Below, piece by piece: positions 54,715 through 64,000 of a stretch of 64,000 nt of DNA. The position numbers were made by a program, and so were the translations under genes. Position 1 is the first letter of the stretch; the number at the start of each line of letters is the position of its first letter. The stretch is from Dentipellis sp. KUC8613 (Eukaryota; Basidiomycota; Agaricomycetes; Russulales; Hericiaceae), in NCBI GenBank assembly GCA_002286715.1, contig NSJX01000034.1:62001-126000 (forward strand), given 5' to 3'. Below the pieces are notes generated by a model. The model made no database searches, was not told the origin of the DNA, and saw only the letters and a program-made list of their open reading frames with translations.

Positions 54715-57700
54715 TTAATTTGCGTGCAAAGTCACATTGACCGATGTATCCGCGGTATGGTCCGACGCAGTCAACGCAAACACGTAGGCGCAACGTTCCA
54801 GCTCCCACCCTCCAGTCCTGTTGTAGATCTTCAAAAATCTGCCCACCTCAAGTCCAAACTCCACTTTCTTCTCCTCTCCTGATGCGAGATACACGCGCTT
54901 GAACGCAACGAGCTGCCGTAATGGTTGCACTACAGAGCTCACGCGGCGTAGAAGATACACCTGCGGGACATCGCTTCCTGCATGCCGCCCTGTGTTCTTG
55001 ACCGTGACCGAGAAGGTAATGGTGTCGTCATCTGAGAACGTGGATGGATTTGCCGTGAAGTCTGACCGCGTGAAGGTAGTATAGGAGAGCCCGTGCCCGA
55101 AAGAGTACAGAGCATAGGAGGGAAGATCGAGATAGTCGACACCGTGGGCTGCTTGCTTGTAATTATACAGCGCAGGAAGCGTCGCGCTAGACGAAGGGAT
55201 GGAGACAGGGAGACGGCCGCCTGGGGTAGAGAGACCGAATAGTGTTTGCGCGATGGCCTGCCCGCCCCGCTGGCCCGGGAAGTACTGAGCGGAGTAAGGA
55301 AATTGTCAGCCCTCGCACCAAGAGATGGTAGCAGAGATACGAACGACGTTGAGCACGGCGGCGGCACGAGCATAGTAGTCCGGCAACGCGAATGGGCGGC
55401 CACCGTGGATCAGCATGATCACTGGCTTGCCAAATTCAAACAGCGCGTCTACGAGCTCGGCTAGAGTGATTGCAAGTCAGAGGTCTTTTTACATCCAATG
55501 GGATAAAGCGTTTACTTTGATTTGGAGACAAACTCATAGTCGCCCTATCCCCGCTCTCGCCATCCGAATTCCAGCCCGCCCCACCTGCAAAGACGATTAC
55601 ATCCGCATCCTTGGCCACGTCCTTCGCCTTTCCCACCGGATCTTCTCTGTCCACCAAATTCCAAAAAAACTGCAACTGTGCGTTCAAGCTATCCACATTC
55701 TCGAACTTCTGCGCCGTATTCCACACCGCGAACTCGATGCGCACACTGTGGTTGCTGCCAGCTTTGAATGAGAACGGCGCGGATCCGAGCGGCGGCGACA
55801 TCCCGTTGGCTAAGACGAAGGGCAGGCCTTCAATGTTGCCCATGATCGTGGGGCTGTTTGTTGAGTTGGAGTATGGTGTCGAGACCAGTTCCTTCCCGTC
55901 AACGACCAGTCTGCCTGTTGAATTCGCGCCAATCGCAATGCCAAGCCATCCCTCCGCATCCGAGGCAACGTTGAAGCTGCCCTCCCAGATAGCAGAGAAA
56001 TTGTTAGAATTGAGCCCGTTGGGCGGATAGAGTCCCCACTGTCGATTGGGCACCTCGACTCGCTCAAAGGCTTTCTGCGAAAAATTCGTATCGTGAAAGT
56101 ATGTTGCCTGCAGGGCGCCTCGTGTCCCGTTTGGCGTTGCTAGCAGATCGCGAGGAACGGGGTACTGCGCGTTGTATTGCCAGCTGTTGGCACCCCAGCT
56201 CGTGGCGAGAGTCACTCCAGAGGTGTTCGCGGCGAGGTACTCCTCGATGCCGTGACGGATAGTGTACGCGCGATCGATAGGAGCAGCGCCCCATACCCCG
56301 GAATAGTCGCCAAAGTTGTATGTATCTGCAAATGGCCCGACCAGAGCGATCTTCTTGATTCCTTGCGAGACGGGATCGAGAGGAAGCGTATTGTTGCGAT
56401 TCTCGAGCAGCACGAAAGATCGCAGCGCTGCTTCGAGCGTTAGTGGTTCGTGTTTCTGTGTGAGCGCTGCGGATGACAGATTATCTGAAATATACGGATT
56501 GTGGAAGAGTCCAAGATCCCATTTTGCATTGAGAACACCGCGGGCGCGTTTTCGAAGCGTGTCGATGCTGACGGTGCCGTTCTTGACGAGATCTTCGATA
56601 GCGCTTTGATATGTAGGGAGAGGGTAGTCATAGTATTGGACAGAACCTCCTGCGTTGAGCCATTGCGAGATTGCGCTAGCCGGAGAATCCGCCACGGCAT
56701 GTGTGCTTTGAAGATTCTTGACTGCGCCATCGTCAGCTATGTGGAATCCATCAAATCCCCAAGAGTCCAAAGCTCCGTATAGGTCGGGATCTGCAAGCAG
56801 ACTCAGTGCATGTCATGTCTATGATGCGTATAGATGGAATTCGACTGACGGACGACACATGGAATACCGTCGATGTCATGGTAAGCCCTAGGAGTCACTG
56901 AGGATTAGCGTGCAAGGTAATAAGAGTCGAATGGCTCACATCATGACCCCTCGAGCTCCGCCAAGCTCGTAGACAGCCTTGAAGGGTACGAGCATCTCTG
57001 ACATGATCTGACGCCAACCAAACCCAACGAACGGCGCCGCGTTGATTCCTCCACTCGGGCTGCCATGTGCGGCGAAATGCTACGACAGGACGTAGGCTAA
57101 TACAGGAAACGGAAAGAGAGGATGCTAACCTTCATGACGGGAATTACGGCGTCGGGTTCTGACCAAGAACTATTCTTTGATAACCCAGACGCATATGCGA
57201 CACCCATGTGCGTCGTCAAAACGAAGTCTTCGCCGCTGTCCTTAACGTCATCGACTGAACTATTAGATATGGGCGTCACTTACAGGCCTTCCTGGACTCT
57301 TCCCCAACGCGTTTCTTTCCCAAGGTCAAGTACGGGAGAATAGCACCCATGAATGCCAATAGAAGTGGCCTCTTCACCTATAGCCCGCCCTACTCGATAC
57401 ATCAAGTCCGAATCGAAAGTAGCGGAGAGTGCGAGTGGGACCGGAAACATCGACTGCTGAAAAGAACCAACTCCATGCAAACACTCGGCCATTTGCATGA
57501 ATGGGATCGGAAGACGCGATTTCTCCAAATTGAGCTTCTGAAGATCGTTATACTGCGATGTATTCGTTGGGTACCAGTCATGAATGACGCCAATGCCATA
57601 TGGCCCAGCGTAGTCGTCGTAGAGCTCGTTTCGCGAGTCGGGCCCGATGACATTGTCCGCGAAGGTGAGGTGTAGTTGCCGCACAAGCTCAGGCACGGTC

Positions 57701-57867
57701 ATCTTGTTAAGCAGGTCATCAACGAACGCGTCCCTGTCGGCTCTAGGGGCAACTGTACAAGCATCGAATGGGGTGTACGAGGAAGATGCAGTTTCGAAGC
57801 TACATCCATAAAGCCCGACAGCCTGTGATAAGAACGAGCAAAGCGCGACGAGACTTGTTGCAATCAT
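54715..57867 (-). CDS. Secreted glycoside hydrolase family 3 (beta-glucosidase/beta-xylosidase type)
   Basis: Extracellular exo-glycosidase of plant cell-wall breakdown. Minus-strand exons 57867-57284, 57235-57130, 57079-56940, 56887-56850, 56790-55516, 55460-55345 and 55284-54715 close in phase and give 942 aa. A signal peptide (MIATSLVALCSFLSQAVG) precedes the TIM-barrel domain: GVIHDWYP, PIPFMQMAECLHGVG, GCYSPVLDLGKETRWGRVQE, GEDFVLTTHMGVAYASGL and KHFAAHGSPSGG. The nucleophile Asp lies in WGFDGFHIADDG. The middle has the (alpha/beta) sandwich start KKIALVGPFAD and a PA14-like insert (QATYFHDTNF, WEGSFNVASDAEGWLGI). The end has GKPVIMLIHGGRPF, YFPGQRGGQAIAQTLFG, YSFGHGLSYTTF and a fibronectin-III-like domain (VTVKNTGRHAGSDVPQVYL). 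Several N-x-S/T sites are present. Substrate is uncertain. Confidence 0.92.
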
Positions 57868-58484
57868 GTCAGGGACAGATCTGTAGGTCGAATATACGGG
57901 CCCTTGCGAATGCAGACATGGCCTATAAGAGCTCTGCGCATGCAACGCATACTGGCCGTCATGTGGACCTATAAGAGCATGACATCAGATTCAGATCAAT
58001 AGAACGGCTGGAGTGCACGGCCGAGCGATGAGAAGGAAGAAGTTGAGGATGACTGCCGCGCGTGACTACCTCATGACCGTGATGAGCCGCACACCCACGA
58101 AGAAAACATACTGGAGCGGTCCGTGGTGCCGCCTGAGCAGCAAGAATAGGCATCGGCGACGGAAGCTATGGTCAGCACCTCGCCCCAGGGGTGGCTGAAA
58201 AGCTGCATGTGTGCAACAAAAGCCGATCTTGTGCTGTAACCACCTGACAACCTGGTCAGATCATCGCAGAAAATACGCGAACTCTTCACTTCTTCAAGTC
58301 AGTAAAAATTAGCAGTCCCTTGCAGGATCAATTGCAGAGGAGGTGAGGGTTAGCAGTAAGGAGTCGAGACGGCATGCTGCGGCACGCTTGAGTCGGAGTG
58401 TCGGGTATTGCCGGAAGTCCGTAAGTGTAAGCCGGCTGAGGCAGCATTATTTCTCGGAGACGTAGGCATGGGCGTTCGTCAGTA
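57868..58484. other. Divergent intergenic region GH3 / LIPB
   Basis: 617 bp between divergent start codons. Presumed promoters of both genes; short frames only. Confidence 0.5.
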
Positions 58485-59285
58485 ATGATCTCTTCCGCAA
58501 CGCCAATGACTTTACCACCAATCCTCTACCACTTCTTTAAGACGCCTTTACCATATGCAAGGACGTTAGCACTTCAGGAAGAACTGCATTCACTGCAGCT
58601 TGCCCAACGAAAGGCCACCGGTGCTCACAAAGATATACTGTTACTTCTACAGCATCGTCCAGTATACACGGGCGGGCGGCGCCAGTCAGAAGAGGAAATT
58701 GCGTTGGAACACAAACGTCTAGGAAACATTGGCGCGGACTTCGTGCGTACCCAGCGCGGCGGTCAGCTCACATACCATGGCCCCGGACAGATCACAGGCT
58801 ATCCATTACTTGACCTCGGACGCACAACGCCCGCGATGGGCATCCGTGACTACATTTGCCGCATGCAGAAGACGATTGAACTTCATCTCGAGGAAGCTCA
58901 TGGAATCAGACATATTGCTTCTGAGCATACGGGCGTCTTCCTGGACGAGCGGACGAAAATCGGGAGTATCGGCGTGCAAGTCCGCCATCGGCTCACAACG
59001 CATGGCTTCGCGTTCAATGTGACTCGGGAACCGTTACCCTGGTTTGACGAAGTCGTGGCATGTGGACTGGAGGACGTGAAGGCTGGATGCATCGAGGAGG
59101 CCGTGGGGAAGAAGCTGAGCGTAGAGGGCGAGATTCCGGGTCTGGTGGAGCGGTTCGGACGGCTCTATGGGCGGACGATGGTGGAGATGGATGTTGGGAA
59201 GGAGGGGGAGGCGGGCAAGCTCATCAGTGCGCTTGAGGCTGAGGCTGAGTCTATGCCTGCCCCTCTGCAGGCGCCACAAACATAG
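58485..59285 (+). CDS. LIP2: Lipoyl(octanoyl) transferase
   Basis: Moves octanoate from acyl carrier protein to lipoyl domains of E2 and H proteins in mitochondria, the first step of lipoate synthesis. Single exon, 266 aa, normal length for the LipB family. Visible motifs: LLLLQHRPVYTGGRR, the active-site loop RGGQLTYHGPGQITGYP, LDLGRT, KIGSIGVQVRHRLTTHGF with the catalytic Lys, FAFNVTREPLPWF, and CGLEDVKAG with the catalytic Cys. The first Met gives MISSATPMTLPPILYHFF; the second Met seven codons in is equally possible. The presequence is weak. It is the only intronless protein gene I can support in the window. Confidence 0.95.
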   Translation: MISSATPMTLPPILYHFFKTPLPYARTLALQEELHSLQLAQRKATGAHKDILLLLQHRPVYTGGRRQSEEEIALEHKRLGNIGADFVRTQRGGQLTYHGPGQITGYPLLDLGRTTPAMGIRDYICRMQKTIELHLEEAHGIRHIASEHTGVFLDERTKIGSIGVQVRHRLTTHGFAFNVTREPLPWFDEVVACGLEDVKAGCIEEAVGKKLSVEGEIPGLVERFGRLYGRTMVEMDVGKEGEAGKLISALEAEAESMPAPLQAPQT

Positions 59286-60268
59286 CTAGGCCTCGATGTT
59301 TTGTTGAGGATATAACATAGATGGTCAGTTTTCTTTATAATCCCCTCCGACGTCTATGTAGAAGTCATATTAATTCGAAGGGCATCGCATAGACATCAAC
59401 TATCTCCTACTTTACCCTCATTCAGCGCCACATCAGAGACAATCATGCTCTTGCGGATTCTTGAACGTACTTTCTCCGAGATTATCTACAGTAGGTGGAC
59501 AGTTCATGTTGAGTTTACGCAGACCCAGAACCCGTCGTTCATCAGTCTTCATACCAACTTGGCGCTCTCCATTAGAAACCTTCTTTCGATAGGTAGGGGT
59601 ATCGCGGCTCGGATCGGAATCGGTAGCCAAGGCAAGTTCACTACAACATTCACCTCTTCGCGCCATCAGCAAGTTGCGATCTCCACCTCATATTACAGCG
59701 TCATGTTCTTCTACGGTGACACAGGGCTCAAGCTTTGAACAACGGGACCCATACACAGTGATTCCCCATTCGATGCACGTGGAGAACAAGGACGTTGTCT
59801 ATGTAGTTCGCCTATGCGAGTCCGCCGGCAAATCCCGTCACCACTTGCTTGCGAACCCTGTCATGAGAATGAGCATGACTTCTCCGTTCAAGTTGCGTCC
59901 CACAGTCCCATTCGGCTTTCACAAAATTCTTGTGAGGGTACGAGATAATATTCATGGATGTTGAGTTCATTGACGGCCCTCCTTCAAGTCATCAAATTCA
60001 AGCTCCCTTCTCCTCGATATAGTAAGTCAGTGATGATACACGATTCGAGCGGGAACAATGCTGACCATATACAGAATTTACAAATCGCAGAGCATGAAAA
60101 GTAAAAGGAAGTCGTCTTTGCTTTGTCTCGATTTGAGACAAAGCATTTCATGGTGTCAGGTATAAGGGTACGTTCAACCAAAAGCAACCGCCCAAGAACT
60201 TGACTCACACGCCCCCGTCACAAGCATCGCATATCTCAATATCTGGTGTTCCATCTGGCTTCTCGGCT
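59286..60268. other. Intergenic, about 1 kb
   Basis: Two overlapping plus-strand frames (59445-59738 and 59674-59964) and a minus frame (59433-59672) have no domain and no convincing splice pattern. May include an unseen 5' exon of the gene that starts at 60269, since that frame is open upstream to 60200. Confidence 0.4.
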
Positions 60269-62941
60269 ATGGACGGGTTCAATCCGAATCAGATTGCACC
60301 CGCAGATTACTACAGGTTTGTGACGCCGTTGATGCATAGATTCTCATCCGCGCGCAGTGCTCATTGCTGTCTCCTAGTGTCAATGGTGCTGAGCCGCCTT
60401 CTCAGCAGGCCCATTTTCTAGGATACCAGCTCCCGACGGACCAGCGAAACGGTCGTCATAATATTGTGGCTGATTTGCATTCGCAGATGAACATCCTTCC
60501 CAATCAGATTTCTGGGCTCGAGCCCATCACTTTTAATAATCTGAATTCCCAGAGGCAGCAGCCTCTCGCTGCTACTGATCTCCGGTGCGCTTACCCCGCC
60601 TGTCTTCCCAAAATCATGTCCCAACTTATTATATGGAACGTCGGGCGTCCGTTGCGAATACTAGCACAACAAGCGGCAACACTCTGATTTACAACCACAG
60701 CATGTTGACACCCCAGACACTGCTTCCAAGGATTGTGTATGTAGTATGTTGCCTTTGTCTTATGTCCATGAACTAATTTCCTTCGAGCAGCCGGTTTCCA
60801 CCCCCGCTTCCGGGCATAGTTCAGGCGCATCAGCGACAGGCTAGAATGCCGAACCTCCTACTCAATCCGGCAAATATCTTGTGCGTATACCAGTCGTCAC
60901 CTTTGCTGCATGTACTAACCTGTACGTTGTCTAGTCCAACCTCACATGCGGCTCCCCAGACTCTTTGGCCGGTGATCCCGTCAGCTGTCCAGGATGTTCT
61001 TCAGCCAGGGCTTACGAACTCGATGAGTCGTACAGCGACTTCTGCGGATCTTCCGCCCTTCGCGCCTGTGATGTATCCCGTTCAGCCTCCAAATCTAGTA
61101 TCAATATCCTCTAGGTGAGTAGTTGTGTTATCATCGATATCCAATTGTATCTAATTTGAACATTTTTGACGCAAAGCATCAATGTCGTGAACGCTCAAGC
61201 TGTGTCTTGGCACTTCCCCGACAATGTGATCCTTCGAATTTTATTGGCTCTGCGCGACCTGCTCCAGAAGGACAACGAGATGGACAAAGACGACTGGCCC
61301 GACACTGATCTCAAAACCTGGCTTTACGTACCGCAGATCAATCGTGCTTGGAGAAAAGTCTTCGTAGCTCACAAGTCTCTCTTTCGATTTTCGGTCGTCG
61401 ATATTAGCTCTGACAAGATGCTTTCCGGTTCTACAATCTCAACACCGACTCGGCGTCTGGGAGACCAGATCGGTCACCGTATTCGTCGCGCGTCGGGCGC
61501 ACCCCTCACACTCCTTTTCTCTCAGGGCCCCGATGAGAGAAGACATTTGACTCCGCTGCTTTGTGCCATCATCAGCGTTCTTATGCAAAAACATGGTCAA
61601 ATACGGGAACTTATAATCTTCGATGACTTCAAACATGGCCGGCGGGGTCAATTGCGTCACCTTGCCTTGCCTGCCCCATATCTGGAGATCCTGACACTAA
61701 AGGCAAGACCCTTCGAAGACGAACAGTGTGGAGACAGGATGGCTGCACAATATCTTCGAAGAGATATTATCGACATTAGCGAAGTGATCCCTTGCCCTTC
61801 GAACCTGCTTGGGGGTGTCGCTCCCAGAATTCACACAGTGACCTTCCTCGGTTGCTCTGTTCCTTGGAAGTCTCCTATTCTGAGGAATGGTCTTCGTTAT
61901 CTATCCGTCCAGTATCCCAATCTCTCTCACCCTGAGCGCGTACAGCCTTCATTGGGCGTACAGCCGTACGAGTATCTCCCTTGTCAGCAGGATCTCGTAG
62001 AGATCCTACAAACCGCCAGTTCTTCGCTCAAGCATCTCAACCTCTTACACGCGCTGCCATCGGCAGAGGACTCCACGGCCATCGATCCTGTCTCATTACC
62101 TCGGCTGGAGACTTTGCAGATTGCGGGCAAAAGCACTGACTGCCTACGCTTCCTGCAGTACCTCAAAACTCCCCCGTCGTGCACTTTGGCTGTGTTCTGT
62201 GACCGCGGTAGCGTGAAGGACGTCTGTCATCTGGCAACGTATCTCGGGTCTCAAAGCGCGCGTAATAAAGACACAACGCTTAGACTCGATATATCCGTTT
62301 CACATGCTGCAAAGTGGCTCCAGACGGGCACCAGCACTGGAGGTTCTGGAGCAGACACCTATGCTCACGTTGAGCTGCAGACTCCATTTCTAGGGGAAGC
62401 TACCAACCGGAACAGGATCTTGCGCGCCTTTTTCAGTGCGTTCGATGAACACGAAAGTGCACTGACGAAAATTATCCTTGCCGACACCCCGTTACCATCG
62501 TCAAGGTATTTTCGTGGACGGTTCACCGCCCCGATGCTATGTCAGGCACTGGCGTACCCGGCTCTGAAGCGAGTCACTGCTCTAGTATACGAGAGCTCGG
62601 ATTTCGAACCTCTTCTGGCGTTCTTGAAGGTTTCCCGACACTTGCCAAACCTCAAGCTCCTGATGCTCAATCCGAAGATAAACCTCAAGCTGAGCAGGAG
62701 GGAGGATCCCAGGGGCGGCATCGGAGATGCCATTGGCGATATGGTCAGAGAGCGGCAGAACAATCAGGTGCCGTTGGAAAGAGTAATGCTGATGCATTCC
62801 AACTTCATCAAAGTGGATTTACATCCTGAATGGGCTTCCTTTCTCGCCAAACGTCTCTCGGAGGAAGGTTGGTCTGTCAATTGGGACGGAATGCACCCAG
62901 TGCCTGCTCCCCTGGAATTGAGAAATAGCAGAAGCCCGTAA
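60269..62941 (+). CDS. F-box-like, leucine-rich protein with Pro/Gln-rich N-terminus
   Basis: Exons 60269-60315, 60378-60584, 60701-60736, 60791-60880, 60935-61114 and 61177-62941 give 774 aa. All five introns are phase 2. The first 186 residues are low-complexity and rich in Pro, Gln and Asn (MDGFNPNQIAPADYY, NILPNQISGLEP, RFPPPLPGIVQAHQ). An F-box-like segment follows at about 195-245: WHFPDNVILRILLALRD, a charged insert (NEMDKDDWPDTD), then WLYVPQINRAWRKVFVAHKS. The remaining 500 residues have irregular leucine-rich repeats (LEILTLKARP, LKHLNLLHAL, LPRLETLQIAG, LPNLKLLMLNP). Probably an SCF substrate receptor, as for the protein at 43530, but the F-box match is weaker. The start codon is the first ATG in an open frame; an earlier exon is possible. 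Confidence 0.7.
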
Positions 62942-64000
62942 CTATCTACTCGTGCTACCGTACGCGAGTCTTGTCATGTAATTAATCTCAACGAAACCCC
63001 GTATGCGCAGTACTGTACCGTCCCTGTATCCGGTCTCAAAAGTGCTTGATACTTGGCTAGGACTGCAGCTTATAGAATACTTCGCGATCTACAGTTGCCC
63101 CGCAGTGGTACTACGGCTAGGCTGGTGTAATCGATCCGGCAAATTCCGTTCCAACCTCTTCAACCCAAACTCCTGTCATGACAAGACACAACATCTTCGC
63201 TCTCCCAATTATCCATTCATTCAACACTTTCGTCTTTGACCGTCTGTGCGGGGTTAGCAAGTCTTTCATATGCCAATACCAATGAATCGGACTCCCACCG
63301 CGTCCCATGGTTTCGGACTCTTGTGCCTTTCCCGCGACGAAGTCTGTACGCCTGACAATCAGTCGGTCTCCTCGGTGCAGATAACGTTCTGGATTACGTC
63401 TCTGCAGGTGTCAGTGCCAGTAAAGCGGGCTCAGAAGAGATCAGTGTTGCAAATCGACCGGCGCCGCACGTACCGCTACTGTGGAATCGGTATGCTTCAG
63501 CTTATGATGCGCGATGCATTATAACCCGTGGGCCTTTGGCGTACCGGGGCCCTTGCGGTACGTCCTGAGCTGGCAAAGGTTAAATGTGCCCTATTTCTGA
63601 TGGCTGCCAGCAGGTCAGATGCACGCCTCTGCACCTGACCGCGGTGGGCGAAGCCGTTTGGCACAACAGTCTCACAGTCCCACATCATCCTCGCTGCGAC
63701 ATGCTTCAGCCTCTGCGAACAGACCCCGTCAAGCTCGGACCTGGTGCGCATCTAATCTTTGCTCGCCGAAGTCACCAGCACGCGCTGTAAATAGGTCTCA
63801 CCCTCATGCTGCAGAGTGCACCCCGCCCGCAAATAGCCCGTGCTTCTTCGCGCTCTCGGCTCTTCTCCCGCTCGATGACACGCCCTTCCGTTCCCATCGA
63901 AGACGTTGCGCGGGACTCCGAGCTTCCAGATGAACGCGTCTAGGTGCAGGCGCAGGTGCGTCTACGCGTCTCTGGCCGGAGGTGTTTCAGCGGGGGCGGC
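62942..64000. other. Right-end intergenic sequence
   Basis: About 1 kb with short frames on both strands and no recognised domain or exon chain. The plus-strand frame 63619-63933 is Ser/Pro/Ala-rich with no domain; it could be 5' sequence of a gene continuing outside the window, but I cannot support that. Confidence 0.4.

Noticed and set aside
1..64000. CRISPR arrays, insertion sequences, telomeric repeats, bacterial operons
   Set aside because: None seen. The window is eukaryotic, and the repeats found are degenerate tandem units rather than spaced identical repeats or terminal inverted repeats.

Overview
This is eukaryotic nuclear DNA from a filamentous basidiomycete, most likely an Agaricomycete (mushroom or wood-decay fungus). 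The genes are split by many short introns of about 45-75 nt with GT..AG borders, and there are FunK1-type fungal kinases, lineage-style F-box proteins and a nuclear tRNA-Leu with an intron. No bacterial operons, insertion sequences or CRISPR arrays are present. Coordinates for spliced genes were built by hand from splice consensus, reading-frame continuity and protein motifs.

Layout. 0.8-3.6 kb: Zn2Cys6 transcription factor (+). 5.3-6.4 kb: mitochondrial ribosomal protein of the mL44/RNase III type (+). 6.8-19.7 kb: an accessory region built from two diverged copies of one unit. Each copy holds a minus-strand orphan fragment, a plus-strand three-exon orphan gene and an eight-exon FunK1 kinase. 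The first kinase is intact; the second carries two +1 frameshifts. A tRNA-Leu(AAG), a bHLH transcription factor and a coiled-coil remnant lie between and inside the copies.

20.0-32.1 kb: housekeeping genes: mitochondrial phosphatidylserine decarboxylase (-), ChaC-type gamma-glutamylcyclotransferase (+), a Mam3/CNNM-type DUF21-CBS membrane protein with 10-nt and 3-nt exons (-), tRNA (uracil-5)-methyltransferase Trm2 (-) and branched-chain aminotransferase (+).

32.1-40.8 kb: an 8.7-kb stretch with no recognisable gene. It holds an array of degenerate repeats of about 320 bp with recurrent splice-donor-like words on the minus strand, a second tandem repeat, and a purine-rich tract of about 320 bp.

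40.8-62.9 kb: gene-dense again: MED21 (-) divergent from RTF2 (+), an F-box protein (+), an NAD(P)-binding Rossmann protein (+), ATP11 (-) divergent from cullin-4 (+), the DEAD-box helicase DBP3 (-), a secreted GH3 glycosidase (-), octanoyltransferase LIPB (+) and a second F-box-like protein (+). The last 1 kb shows no supportable gene.

The most interesting material is the duplicated FunK1 unit with its two orphan families, the micro-exons in the CNNM gene, the repeat array at 33-39 kb, and an apparent one-base homopolymer insertion in cullin-4.
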